Made by a program: the position numbers and the translations under genes
In this document: in pieces, positions 1 through 8,447 of the stretch
Numbering within the stretch: the stretch's first letter is position 1
Layout of the letters: each line of letters starts with the position of its first letter
The notes under the pieces: model-generated
Databases searched by the model: none
Told to the model about the DNA's origin: nothing
What the model saw: the letters and a program-made list of their open reading frames with translations, nothing else
Source of the DNA: JAHFRG01 sp036522275
GTDB taxonomy: Bacteria > Pseudomonadota > Gammaproteobacteria > Burkholderiales > JAHFRG01
Reading direction: 5' to 3'
Assembly: GCA_036522275.1 (NCBI GenBank)
Contig: DATDGC010000080.1
Span: forward strand, 1-28,490
Length of the DNA: 28,490 nucleotides

Positions 1-1
1 G

Positions 2-448
2 GCAATCGAGTACAAAGAGCTTTTGCAAGCTAGGAATGTCAAGTGGCTTAAATTGGAGCAGTCAAATCCTGACACGCTGGAGGTTTCCTTTCCGCCAGAC
101 GAGCCATTGGAGCATAAGATATACAAGCGGAGCAAAGGCGATTTTGAATGCGACAGCTCCGGCCTGAAATTTTCGATAACCGGCAGTGTATATTCTTTCG
201 AGGATTCCTCTATTGTGGGTAGCACAATAATGACAGTAACTGGGCTGCCCATAAATCTAGGCGGAGCGTTTATGTCTGCCGAGCGCGCGTTTCGCCCAAT
301 GCAGGACGGATCATTATCGATGGAAGTGACGGATTCCGGCTGGGGGATAGTATTACTTATTCCTATCCACGGAAAACACAACGCTTTCGTTCGCTGGCAA
401 CGTTATCAGCCGCCGCCACCGACTAACGCCAGTTCAGCGTCACCCTGA
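2..448 (+). CDS. Hypothetical protein, 5' end outside window
   Basis: I do not recognise this protein. The frame is open from the first bases of the window, so the start lies upstream; a TTG at 23 is an internal possibility but nothing recommends it. About 148 residues are visible. They contain a mixed hydrophilic stretch, a probable beta-rich middle (the segment around SSGLKFSITGSVYSFEDSS), and a Pro-rich tail (PPPPT) before the TGA at 446-448. No transmembrane segment or catalytic motif is evident. Base composition is more AT-rich than the fumarase and comEC genes beside it, which could mean an acquired gene. It converges on fumC with about 90 bp between the stop codons. Confidence 0.5.
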   Translation, partial: AIEYKELLQARNVKWLKLEQSNPDTLEVSFPPDEPLEHKIYKRSKGDFECDSSGLKFSITGSVYSFEDSSIVGSTIMTVTGLPINLGGAFMSAERAFRPMQDGSLSMEVTDSGWGIVLLIPIHGKHNAFVRWQRYQPPPPTNASSASP

Positions 449-539
449 CTAACCGGCGCGGGCTAAATCTGCGCTTTACAGGCGCGGTATCCTCCCTTTC
501 TTTGGTAGCCGCACCGGTGCAAAAGCTGGCACTGCATTG

Positions 540-1937
540 CTATTTGATTTTTTTCCCCACCATATCCTGCGGTTTGACCCACTGGTCGAACTGTTTGGCG
601 GTGACATAACCTGAAGCGATTGCCGCATCGCGCAGGCTCACTCCTTCCTTGTGCGCTTTCTTGGCGATCTGCGCCGCCTTGTCGTAGCCGATGTGCGGAT
701 TCAACGCAGTCACCAGCATCAGCGAATTGTTGAGAAGTTCTTTTATGCGCCCGCGATTGGCTTCGATGCCCACTGCGCAGTTGTCGTTGAAGCTCACCGC
801 GCCATCGGCGAGCAGCCGCACGCTGTGCAGGAAGTCGTGGATGACGAGCGGCCTGTACACATTGAGCTCGAAATTGCCCAAAGCCCCGCCAAGATTGATC
901 GCCACATCATTGCCCATGACCTGGCAGCACAACATGGTTAGCGCTTCGGACTGAGTGGGATTCACCTTGCCCGGCATGATGGAGCTGCCCGGCTCGTTCT
1001 CTGGAATCTTAAGTTCGCCCAGGCCGCAACGCGGTCCGCCCGCCAGCCAACGCACATCGTTGGCGATTTTCATCAATGAAGCCGCAAGCGTTTTTAAAGC
1101 ACCATGCGCGTGCACCAGCGCATCATTGGATGCGAGCGCCTCGAATTTGTTGGGCGCGGTTATAAATGGCAATCGGGTCAGCCTTGCGAGTTCTTTAGCG
1201 GCCTTTGCCGCAAACTGCGGATGGGCGTTCAGTCCCGTGCCCACTGCGGTGCCGCCCAGCGCGAGTTCGCAAAGGTGGGGCAGCGCTGCTTTCACGTGCT
1301 CCAGACCGTGATCGAGCTGCGAGACATAGCCGGAAAATTCCTGCCCCAGGGTCAATGGCACAGCGTCCTGCAAATGGGTGCGGCCGATTTTGATGATGGA
1401 ATCGAATTTCTGCGCTTTTTTATTGAGCGTGTCGCGCAGCTTGCGGATGCTGGGAATCAGACGCCGGGTGAGCGCCTGCACCGCTGCCACATGCATCGCG
1501 GTGGGGAACACATCATTCGATGATTGCCCCCGGTTGACCTCGTCGTTGGGATGCACCAGACGCTTTTCGCCGCGCTCCCCGCCCAGCAGTTCCGAGGCGC
1601 GGTTCGCCAGCACCTCATTCATGTTCATATTGGTCTGGGTGCCGGAACCAGTTTGCCACACCATCAGCGGGAATTCGCCGTCGTGGCGCCCTTCCACCAC
1701 TTCATCCGCCGCCTTGATGATGGCTGCGGCTTTCTTCGCGTTCAGCACGCCGAGCTCGCGATTGACTTTGGCGGACGCCCGTTTCACCAGCGCCAGTGCA
1801 TAGATGAGATCGAGCGGCATGCGCTCGCCGGAAATCTTGAAGTTTTTGAGACTGCGCTGCGTCTGCGCGCCCCACAGTTTCCCGGCAGGCACTTTGATTT
1901 CGCCGAAGGTATCACTCTCGGTGCGGAACTTGCTCAT
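540..1937 (-). CDS. fumC: Class II fumarate hydratase
   Basis: This enzyme reversibly hydrates fumarate to L-malate in the citric acid cycle and acts in the cytoplasm as a homotetramer. At 465 residues it matches the usual class II length. The fumarase/aspartase superfamily signature GSSIMPGKVNPTQ is at residues 317-329 and carries the catalytic-loop serine. GRTHLQD, with the conserved active-site histidine, is at 185-191, and TGSGTQTNMNMNE is near residue 96. This class is iron-independent and oxygen-stable, unlike class I fumarases. The start ATG at 1937 has a good purine-rich ribosome-binding site (GGGAGAAGG) just upstream. It lies 46 bp downstream of comEC on the same strand, but the functions are unrelated, so co-transcription would be incidental. 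Confidence 0.97.
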   Translation of the reverse strand: MSKFRTESDTFGEIKVPAGKLWGAQTQRSLKNFKISGERMPLDLIYALALVKRASAKVNRELGVLNAKKAAAIIKAADEVVEGRHDGEFPLMVWQTGSGTQTNMNMNEVLANRASELLGGERGEKRLVHPNDEVNRGQSSNDVFPTAMHVAAVQALTRRLIPSIRKLRDTLNKKAQKFDSIIKIGRTHLQDAVPLTLGQEFSGYVSQLDHGLEHVKAALPHLCELALGGTAVGTGLNAHPQFAAKAAKELARLTRLPFITAPNKFEALASNDALVHAHGALKTLAASLMKIANDVRWLAGGPRCGLGELKIPENEPGSSIMPGKVNPTQSEALTMLCCQVMGNDVAINLGGALGNFELNVYRPLVIHDFLHSVRLLADGAVSFNDNCAVGIEANRGRIKELLNNSLMLVTALNPHIGYDKAAQIAKKAHKEGVSLRDAAIASGYVTAKQFDQWVKPQDMVGKKIK

Positions 1938-1983
1938 GACCTTCTCCCCTAAAACGGTCTATGAAATTATAACCGTTTGCGGG

Positions 1984-4374
1984 CTAAAGTAATGCTTCAG
2001 TTTCTTTGCCGGTCTCTGCGCTTGGCCAGGACTGCCAGTAGCGGCGATGTTCTGCGCGGTAAGGCTGTGCTGTAACGCCGCGCGAATCGAAATCGAGGGT
2101 GAGCGCGCCGTCCAGATCGGAACGATAAATTTTGCTGCCGAGTATCTTATAGCGCTCCACTATTTCGGCTTTGGGGTGGCCGAAGGAGTTGCGGTAGCCT
2201 ACTGTGAAAATCACCGTCTTCGGCTGGATCTGGTGGAGGAAAATTTCCGTTGAAGAAGTTTTGCTGCCGTGGTGCGGCGCGACCAGCACATCCGCTTGCA
2301 GTTGGTCTGATGCGCGCTTGAGCAATTCCTGTTCGGAGGGTTTCTCGATATCCGCGGGCAGTAGCACGGTTCCGTTGGGGCTTGTGATTTTCAGCACGCA
2401 ACCGCGCGCATTGGTTTTGAGTTTTTCGTTCTGGTAACTGGATAGCTCGGGGTGGAGCATGTCGAAGCGCACCCCGTCCCACTCCCAGGATTGCCCGGCG
2501 TAACAAGCCATGGATTGCCGCGCATGAGTTCGGATTGGATGATCCTCAGGCAAGGAAGAAGCGAGCCAGTCTACCGGCAGGCTATCCAGCACCGAAATCG
2601 CGCCCCCGCTGTGGTCGTAGTCGGCGTGGCTCACGATGATACCGTCAAGACTTTTGATACCCGCCGCGCGCAAATAAGGCAAGATGATGCGGTTGCCGCT
2701 GTCGCTATCGGCGGTAAAACCCGGGCCGGTATCGTAGAGCAACGCGTGGTTTTGCGTCTTCGCCACCACCGCAAGCCCCTGCCCCACATCCAGGACGGTG
2801 AGCCGCAACGCACCGTCCTCCAGCGCCGGCGGCGCCACCAGGAACAGCGGCAGCAAGCCCGTCCATCCTATCCAGCGCGAGGGAAAGCCGCGCGGCATGA
2901 GCAGCCACACGATGCCCGCGACTCCCGCCACGAGCGTCCACGCCGGCGGTGCATGCTGCTGCCACACTGCGTCCGGCAGCGCGCTCATCCATTCCAGCAT
3001 GCTCATCAGCCATTGCATGAGCTGATGCGCCGCAAACAACAGAAAATCCAGCGGCGGCAGTGCTCCCAGCAAAGTCAACGGCACGATGACCAAACTGACC
3101 AAGGGTATGGCAACCGCATTGGCAAGCGGTGAAATCACCGACACTTGCTGGAACAGTATCAGCAACAGCGGCATCAATCCCAGTGTCACCGCCCATTGCG
3201 TTAGCCCCCAGGCACGCAGCCAGTTAAGCTGTGCCACGCGCCCCGTTGTGACAAAAAAGATTACCGCGACCGCGCCGAACGACAGCCAAAAGCCCGGCTC
3301 AAGCACCGCCCACGGGTCGAGCAACACCACTACAAACAATGCCAGGCACAGCACCCGTGAAGCAGAACTCATTTTTCCAAACCACAGCGCGGCCGCTACT
3401 ATCGTGAGCATGTACACGGTGCGCTGTGCCGGAACCGCAAATCCCGCAAGCAACGCATACAAAAATGCCGCGATCACGCCCGCCAGCACAGCCGCCTTGC
3501 GCGCGGGAAGGAGCAGCATGAGCCGCGGGCTCAATTTCCACAATGCATAAACCAGGGCAAGCGCAAGTCCCGCCACCATGGTCACATGCAATCCGGAAAT
3601 GCTCATCAAATGGGTCACCCCGGTGCGCGCGAACACCCGCCATTGCGGCTGAGTAATCGCCTGTTGGTCGCCAACTGCAAGCGCCACCAGCACTCCGCTA
3701 TAGGGATAATCCGGCAATACCGATCTCAAGCGCTCGCGCACTGCTTCCCTGGCACGCTCCACCAGATAGGCGGGACGCGTCACCGTTTCGGCCAGCCGCG
3801 TATTCACAGACGACTCGCGCACATAGCCGGTGGCGCGGATATTGCGCTCCAGCAGCCACGCCTCGTAATCGAAGCCATGTGGATTAGCGTTGCCGTGCGG
3901 GCGCTTCAAGCGCACCATGAATTGCCAGCGTTCGCCCGGATGCAATTGCGGCAGGGGTTTTTCCGGTTCCCTGCGGTCCTTGTACCAGTTGAGCGAAATA
4001 TGCTTGGGCACGCTGGCTTGAGGTGTTTTTATTTCCTCGACATCCAGCTCGAAACGTACACCGCGCTCATTGGTTTGCGGCAAACTCGCCACCACGCCGC
4101 TTAACTGGATGTCCCTGCCCTCCCACTTTGCCGGCAGCGCATCCGCGAGACGCGCTTGCGCAAGCCATGCCGCCCAGAAAAAACCGGCGCCGAGAAAAAA
4201 TAGATTAAGCAGAACTGCGCGAGTGTAACGGGGGCCGCGCCCCTGTATGAAGCAGAGGGAAACGGCTATTACCAGCAAAGCCGGCAAACCCCACGCCCAA
4301 GAAAAATCAGGCAATTCGGGTTGCTGCTGCAACAGCCAGGCTCCGGCCACGAACAAAATAAAATTGACTCGCAT
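1984..4374 (-). CDS. comEC: DNA internalization-related competence protein ComEC/Rec2
   Basis: ComEC forms the inner-membrane channel through which single-stranded DNA enters during natural transformation. The 796 residues show the three usual parts. An N-terminal membrane-anchored DUF4131-like region comes first (about 1-190). A multi-helix Competence domain follows (about 220-490), including GVTHLMSISGLHVTMVAGLAL. A C-terminal metallo-beta-lactamase-fold domain ends the protein, with HADYDHSGG, LLPADIE and APHHGSKTSS as metal-site-like motifs. The length is typical for proteobacterial ComEC. The ATG at 4374 lies only 4 bp from the end of an inverted-repeat element (4379-4651), so its natural promoter and ribosome-binding site appear to have been replaced. 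An AGAGG inside the element end, 8 nt from the ATG, could serve instead. The frame is intact throughout. Confidence 0.95.
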   Translation of the reverse strand: MRVNFILFVAGAWLLQQQPELPDFSWAWGLPALLVIAVSLCFIQGRGPRYTRAVLLNLFFLGAGFFWAAWLAQARLADALPAKWEGRDIQLSGVVASLPQTNERGVRFELDVEEIKTPQASVPKHISLNWYKDRREPEKPLPQLHPGERWQFMVRLKRPHGNANPHGFDYEAWLLERNIRATGYVRESSVNTRLAETVTRPAYLVERAREAVRERLRSVLPDYPYSGVLVALAVGDQQAITQPQWRVFARTGVTHLMSISGLHVTMVAGLALALVYALWKLSPRLMLLLPARKAAVLAGVIAAFLYALLAGFAVPAQRTVYMLTIVAAALWFGKMSSASRVLCLALFVVVLLDPWAVLEPGFWLSFGAVAVIFFVTTGRVAQLNWLRAWGLTQWAVTLGLMPLLLILFQQVSVISPLANAVAIPLVSLVIVPLTLLGALPPLDFLLFAAHQLMQWLMSMLEWMSALPDAVWQQHAPPAWTLVAGVAGIVWLLMPRGFPSRWIGWTGLLPLFLVAPPALEDGALRLTVLDVGQGLAVVAKTQNHALLYDTGPGFTADSDSGNRIILPYLRAAGIKSLDGIIVSHADYDHSGGAISVLDSLPVDWLASSLPEDHPIRTHARQSMACYAGQSWEWDGVRFDMLHPELSSYQNEKLKTNARGCVLKITSPNGTVLLPADIEKPSEQELLKRASDQLQADVLVAPHHGSKTSSTEIFLHQIQPKTVIFTVGYRNSFGHPKAEIVERYKILGSKIYRSDLDGALTLDFDSRGVTAQPYRAEHRRYWQSWPSAETGKETEALL

Positions 4375-4378
4375 GATA

Positions 4379-4651
4379 GGAACCTCTGATTAAGTACCCC
4401 GCGATTGCGTTGCTTGCAAAATGCGGATGGATGCGAGGCGCGCGACGAAGGTGCCTAGCCGTAGCTTAAGCACGAGGAGCGCAACGAAGCAGACGCCGCA
4501 TTTTGCCGCAACCCGAAGGGACGGGGCAATCCGTGCGCATGGCGTTGTTGGTCGTCACTGGTTTGGCCTCCACCAAACGGCGTTCCTCACGCCTCGCCCT
4601 GCACCCGGATTGCACGCCGTCGCAACCGCGTAGGACTTAATCAAAGGTTCC
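4379..4651. mobile_element. MITE-like element with terminal inverted repeats (copy 1, complete)
   Basis: The left end reads GGAACCTCTGATTAAGT (4379-4395). The right end, read on the minus strand, is GGAACCTTTGATTAAGT (4651-4635). The similarity continues inward through a GCG(A/G)TTGCG block, so the imperfect terminal repeats are about 30 bp. The interior has a small hairpin (GTTTGG-cctcca-CCAAAC, about 4561-4578) and no credible gene; the only sizeable frame is short and low-complexity. No target-site duplication is visible. The element fills most of the 349-bp gap between comEC (minus) and the DUF2062 gene (plus). A second copy, inverted relative to this one, begins at 28160, and a lone end occurs at 9468. 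A non-autonomous transposable repeat is the simplest reading. The family name is not known to me. Confidence 0.75.
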
Positions 4652-4723
4652 CCGCTAAACGCTACACCGACTTATCGGTTTACGGTAAAGTGTCGGCCAA
4701 GACCATTCATTAGCAGAGCAACT

Positions 4724-5284
4724 GTGCCGCGCAAGTTTTTCAGAAAATATCTACCCGACGCCGAGAGCATCAAGCACAACCGCTATACCCGCTTTTTCGG
4801 CCCGGCACTGCACCATCCTAATCTCTGGCATTTGAACCGCCGTTCCGTGGCGGGCGGGGTTGCTGTGGGCATGTTTACCGGCCTGATTCCCGGCAGCAAC
4901 CCGGTGCAATTCACCGCTGCTGCAATTCTCTCGATGATTTTCCGCGTCAACCTGCCGGTTGCGGTGTTCGTCACTTTGTACACCAATCCGTTCACCATTG
5001 TTCCGCTGTATTACCTCGCCTATAAGCTCGGATCATTTTTCATCGGGCAGCATAACGGCAATCTGCCGCAGCACGAATTGGATCTGTGGGATTTGCCGCT
5101 CACCGATTGGATACCCGCTCTCATCCACTGGGCGACAGTGATGGGCAAGCCGCTGGCTTTGGGACTTGTCCTGATGGCGCTGCTGTTTGCCGCAGTGGGC
5201 TATGCGGCAGTCCATCTGGCATGGCGTGCGTACATCGTGCTGCAGTGGCGCAAAAGAAAAATGCGGCGGAGCGCGGCGCGCTGA
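4724..5284 (+). CDS. DUF2062 domain-containing membrane protein
   Basis: This 186-residue protein matches the DUF2062 family of small inner-membrane proteins, whose function is unknown. The recognisable stretch runs from about residue 35 to 125: RRSVAGGVAVGMFTGLIPG, then a hydrophobic segment with FVTLYTNPFTIVPLYYLAY. A final membrane segment lies near 145-170 and is followed by a strongly basic tail (RKRKMRRSAAR). The start used is a GTG; the preceding TAG and the lack of a nearby in-frame ATG support it, but a strong ribosome-binding site is not obvious. The gene is followed after 11 bp by the DNA glycosylase gene, suggesting one transcript. The inverted-repeat element ends 72 bp upstream, so the remaining promoter space is small. 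Confidence 0.85.
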   Translation: MPRKFFRKYLPDAESIKHNRYTRFFGPALHHPNLWHLNRRSVAGGVAVGMFTGLIPGSNPVQFTAAAILSMIFRVNLPVAVFVTLYTNPFTIVPLYYLAYKLGSFFIGQHNGNLPQHELDLWDLPLTDWIPALIHWATVMGKPLALGLVLMALLFAAVGYAAVHLAWRAYIVLQWRKRKMRRSAAR

Positions 5285-5295
5285 TCTTCCTACCT

Positions 5296-5916
5296 ATGAC
5301 CATCCCGTCTTATTGGAAACAGGCAAGCCGCGAGCTTGCGCAACGCGACAGCGTGCTCAGGCGCCTGATTAAAATTCACAGCGGCCTCGCCATGCGCAGC
5401 CGCGGCGATGCTTTCATGACCCTGGCGCGCTCAATCGTCGGCCAGCAAATCTCGCTGAAGGCGGCAGACACCGTATGGCAAAGAATGGTCTCCGCGGTGC
5501 CGTCAATCAGCGCGCAACATATCGCAGGAGCGGACAGCGCTAAACTCCGCAATTGCGGGCTTTCCAGCAACAAGGTGTTATACCTGCAGCATCTTGCGCA
5601 GCATTTTGTCAACGGCTCGCTCAATGTGGCGGACTGGAAGCGTCTTGATGACGACGAACTTATCGCCGAACTTACCCAGGTAAAAGGAATCGGGCGCTGG
5701 ACGGCTGAAATGTTCTTGATTTTTTATATGATGCGCCCTGACGTGCTGCCGCTCGACGATATCGGCCTGCAGCGGGCGATGAGCATGCACTACAACAAAA
5801 ACCGGCCTTTAAGCAAACTCAAGATGCGCGCAATAGCCATAGACTGGACGCCGTGGCGCACCGTCGCCACCTGGTATCTTTGGAGAAGCCTGGACCCGAT
5901 CCCGGTGGAATACTAA
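5296..5916 (+). CDS. DNA-3-methyladenine glycosylase, AlkA/HhH-GPD type
   Basis: The product is a base-excision repair glycosylase that removes alkylated purines from DNA. It has 206 residues from the ATG at 5296. The helix-hairpin-helix is at about 126-138 (LTQVKGIGRWTAE), and the catalytic aspartate is expected at D155 in LPLDDIGLQ. The N-terminal part has the family pattern FMTLARSIVGQQIS (about 40-53). It is shorter than E. coli AlkA because it lacks that protein's extra N-terminal domain, as is common for the stand-alone HhH-GPD form. A longer frame opens upstream at 5086 but overlaps the DUF2062 gene, so I take 5296 as the start. It is probably co-transcribed with the DUF2062 gene and ends facing the small membrane protein gene on the other strand. 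Confidence 0.92.
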   Translation: MTIPSYWKQASRELAQRDSVLRRLIKIHSGLAMRSRGDAFMTLARSIVGQQISLKAADTVWQRMVSAVPSISAQHIAGADSAKLRNCGLSSNKVLYLQHLAQHFVNGSLNVADWKRLDDDELIAELTQVKGIGRWTAEMFLIFYMMRPDVLPLDDIGLQRAMSMHYNKNRPLSKLKMRAIAIDWTPWRTVATWYLWRSLDPIPVEY

Positions 5917-5943
5917 TTCGGACGGCGGCAAAGGCGGGTTAAT

Positions 5944-6261
5944 TCACACGCCGCCATAAAAGATCAGCCTCACGATGAATAACAAGCCGAGCGCCATGAA
6001 TGCGCCGGTTAACCAGTTGCCGAAAGTGCTGATCTTCGCATCAAAAAAGCCGGAAAACAACTTTATGCCCAGCACAATTGCGGCGATCAGCACCGGGAAA
6101 GCCATGAGCGAATAATGAAGCTGCAGGTCCCAGATATGGCCAAACACCTGCACCAGCCATCCTTCGGGCCTAAAAATCTTATACGCCAGGCCAGCAACCC
6201 CGGTGAGCGTCAAGCAGAAGGACGCCAGAGCGATTATAAGTTGTATTCTAGGGTTCTTCAT
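5944..6261 (-). CDS. Small hypothetical membrane protein with three predicted helices
   Basis: I do not recognise the family. The 105 residues contain three strongly hydrophobic segments at about 7-28, 50-70 and 82-102. These are separated by short loops, one with a Phe/Gly/Trp-rich stretch (RPEGWLVQVFGHIWDLQ) and one with FDAKISTFGNW. There are no cysteines or histidines arranged as an obvious metal or heme site. The ATG at 6261 has a purine-rich GGGAAG about 7 nt upstream, and the coding frame is clean, so a real gene is likely. It converges with the glycosylase gene (27 bp apart) and is separated from lolD by about 100 bp in which I see nothing else. Confidence 0.65.
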   Translation of the reverse strand: MKNPRIQLIIALASFCLTLTGVAGLAYKIFRPEGWLVQVFGHIWDLQLHYSLMAFPVLIAAIVLGIKLFSGFFDAKISTFGNWLTGAFMALGLLFIVRLIFYGGV

Positions 6262-6360
6262 TTATGCTTCCCACGCTTTACTGCGTCTGCACTCTCGGGC
6301 ACCCGGCAAAACTCTACTCGTAATAATTTAACGCTGCAAGCATAGGCGAGCGGCTCCAGC

Positions 6361-7047
6361 TTATTCCCGGACACTCCTTAAAACTCCGTCCACCAGCCAC
6401 CATGTCCGCTGCGCTTTCGCCGCCAAATCGTAATCATGGGTGACGATGATAAAGCTCGTGCCGAGGCTTTGATTGAGCTCGAGCATCAGCTCAAACACGC
6501 TTTCAGCGTTGTGCCGGTCCAGGTTGCCGGTGGGTTCGTCCGCCAGCACACAAGCGGGTTTCGTCACCAGGGCGCGAGCAACAGCGGCACGCTGGCGCTC
6601 ACCTCCGGAGAGTTCCCCCGGCCTGTGTGTGAGCCTGTGCGCAAGCCCTACCTGCTCCAGAACTCGCGCCGCCTGCTCGCAAGCCTCATCGCTTGGAATG
6701 CCGCGGATGAGCAGCGGCATGGCGACATTTTCCAGCGCGGAGAACTCCGCGAGCAGATGATGAAACTGGTAGATGAAGCCCAGCGCCCGGTTGCGCAGTG
6801 TGCCGCGCTGGGCTTCGCTCATGCGCTGGATGTCCTGTCCCTTGATGAGCACTTCGCCGGAAGTGGCACTATCCAATCCTCCCAGCACATGCAACAACGT
6901 GCTCTTGCCGGAACCGGAGGCGCCGACGATGGCCACGCGCTCGCCCGCTGCCACATCAAGATCAACGCCAAGCAATACCGGAACTTCCAGCTTGCCCTGA
7001 TAGTAGGTTTTTTTAAGCTTGCGGCAGGATAAAACCGTTTCATTCAT
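6361..7047 (-). CDS. lolD: Lipoprotein-releasing ABC transporter ATP-binding protein LolD
   Basis: LolD is the ATPase of the inner-membrane LolCDE complex, which extracts outer-membrane lipoproteins and passes them to LolA. The ATG at 7047 gives 228 residues, close to the usual length, and begins MNETVLSCRKLKKTYYQG. Visible motifs are Walker A GASGSGKST, the Q-loop and LolD-typical FIYQFHHLL, the ABC signature LSGGERQRAAVARAL, Walker B VLADEPTGNLD, and the switch histidine in IIVTHDYDLA. A GTG at 7080 would add 11 residues and overlap the lolC stop by one base; homologue length favours 7047. It follows lolC/E directly on the same strand and is surely in the same operon. Confidence 0.95.
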   Translation of the reverse strand: MNETVLSCRKLKKTYYQGKLEVPVLLGVDLDVAAGERVAIVGASGSGKSTLLHVLGGLDSATSGEVLIKGQDIQRMSEAQRGTLRNRALGFIYQFHHLLAEFSALENVAMPLLIRGIPSDEACEQAARVLEQVGLAHRLTHRPGELSGGERQRAAVARALVTKPACVLADEPTGNLDRHNAESVFELMLELNQSLGTSFIIVTHDYDLAAKAQRTWWLVDGVLRSVRE

Positions 7048-7079
7048 GTCCCGAATCCCGCGCACTGAATCCTGAATCA

Positions 7080-8324
7080 CTATTCATAGCGCAACGCCTC
7101 CGCCGGATTGACTCTTGCGGCGCGCCAGCTTGGATAAAGCGTCGCCAGCAGGCACAATGCGAACGACACTACGGCAATCACTGCGACATCCATGAATTGC
7201 ACCTCCGATGGCAATTCACTGATGTAATAGACGTCCTTGGCCAAGAATTTGACGCCGATCAGGTGCTCGATAAATGGCACCACTACGTCAATATTGAGCG
7301 CCAGCGCAATGCCTCCCGCCAGGCCCAGCAATGTTCCTATTACCCCGATCAAGGTGCCCTGCACGATAAAAATTTTCATGATGCTTCCCGGCGGCGCGCC
7401 GAGCGTGCGCAGAATGGCGATTTCGGATTGCTTGTCGGTCACTGCCATCACCAGCGTGGAAACAATATTGAACGCCGCCACCGCGACGATCAAAATCACC
7501 ACGAAGAACATCATGCGTTTTTCAATCTGCACCGCGCGGTAAAAATTGGCATTGATGCGCGTCCAGTCAATGATGGAGGCGTCCACGGTAAGCGTGTTCG
7601 CAAGCTCGTGAGCCACTTGCGGCGCCTGGTATAAATCCTTGAGGCGCAAGCGCACGCCGGATACCTGGCGATCCATGCGGTAGAGCTTTTGCGCGTCATC
7701 GAGATGAATCAGCGCCAAGCCTGCGTCATATTCATAATGCCCTACTTCAAAAATGCCGACGACGGTAAACTGCTTGAGGCGCGGCAGGATGCCCGCGGGC
7801 GTCACCTGTCCTTGCGGCGCAATCAACAGCAGCTTGTCGCCGACCATCACTCCCAGTGCACGCGCCAGATCCACGCCAATCACGATGCCGAATTCTCCCG
7901 GGCGCAAGCTCGAGAGCTGCCCGGACTTCATATGCGTGCCCAGATCCACTACCTGGTTTTCATACTCGGGCAGAATGCCGCGCACTGCCGTGCCTTTTAC
8001 CGATTGTTCAAACGACAGCAGCGCCTGTTCAGAGATGTACGGTGCAGCGGCCACCACTTGCGGATGTTTTTTCGCTTCTTCCTCGACCTTGTGCCAGTCA
8101 GCAAGGCGGGAATCTGCGCCGATTATTTGCACATGGGACACCACGCTGAGGATGCGCTCGCGGATTTCCCTCTGGAATCCGTTCATCACCGACATCACCG
8201 AAATCAGAACAGTGATGCCAAGCGCCATGCCCACAATGGAAGTCAGGGAAATAACAGAGACAAAGTGGTTGCGCCGTTTGGCGCGGCTGTAGCGAAGGCC
8301 GATAAAGAGTTCGTAGGGTTGCAC
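7080..8324 (-). CDS. lolC: Lipoprotein-releasing ABC transporter permease LolC/LolE family
   Basis: This is the membrane subunit of the lipoprotein-sorting ABC transporter. The 414 residues follow the family layout. A short cytoplasmic start carries the signature LFIGLRYSRAKRRNHFVSVISLTSIVGMALGITVLI. A transmembrane helix lies at about 22-45, and a large periplasmic MacB-type domain runs to about 265. Three C-terminal FtsX-domain helices follow, with LRTLGAPPGSIMKIFIVQG between them and the terminal NPAEALRYE. E. coli has two paralogues, lolC and lolE. Only one such gene is adjacent to lolD here, so a homodimeric LolF-type arrangement or a second copy elsewhere is possible. I cannot separate LolC from LolE by sequence alone. 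Confidence 0.93.
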   Translation of the reverse strand: MQPYELFIGLRYSRAKRRNHFVSVISLTSIVGMALGITVLISVMSVMNGFQREIRERILSVVSHVQIIGADSRLADWHKVEEEAKKHPQVVAAAPYISEQALLSFEQSVKGTAVRGILPEYENQVVDLGTHMKSGQLSSLRPGEFGIVIGVDLARALGVMVGDKLLLIAPQGQVTPAGILPRLKQFTVVGIFEVGHYEYDAGLALIHLDDAQKLYRMDRQVSGVRLRLKDLYQAPQVAHELANTLTVDASIIDWTRINANFYRAVQIEKRMMFFVVILIVAVAAFNIVSTLVMAVTDKQSEIAILRTLGAPPGSIMKIFIVQGTLIGVIGTLLGLAGGIALALNIDVVVPFIEHLIGVKFLAKDVYYISELPSEVQFMDVAVIAVVSFALCLLATLYPSWRAARVNPAEALRYE

Positions 8325-8432
8325 GTTGGCGTTTACGCGTCGGGTTCAGGCAGCGAGCAGTTTGCCATATTCTTGGGTGCCGGGCGACTCCATTTGCAAA
8401 CTTGTGCCATGTTAAACTCTCAAGTGAGTGGC

Positions 8433-8445
8433 GCGTGAATCACGC
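8433..8445. promoter_or_regulatory. Short palindrome in the lolC / rpfE-like divergent region
   Basis: GCGTGAATCACGC is a 13-bp perfect odd palindrome (6-bp arms around a central A) just before the ATG of the RpfE-like gene. It lies in the only intergenic space between the divergent lolC and rpfE-like genes. It could be an operator or part of a leader hairpin. I cannot assign a regulator. Confidence 0.25.
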
Positions 8446-8447
8446 CC

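Noticed and set aside
420..500. Possible attC-like sequence after the first gene (ACTAACGCC, CTAACCGGCGCGG)
   Set aside because: Arms do not pair convincingly and the boxes do not match RYYYAAC or GTTRRRY, unlike site C.
4421..4633. 70-codon frame inside element copy 1
   Set aside because: Low-complexity Arg/Ala/Thr-rich translation with no transposase motif and no counterpart in copy 2.
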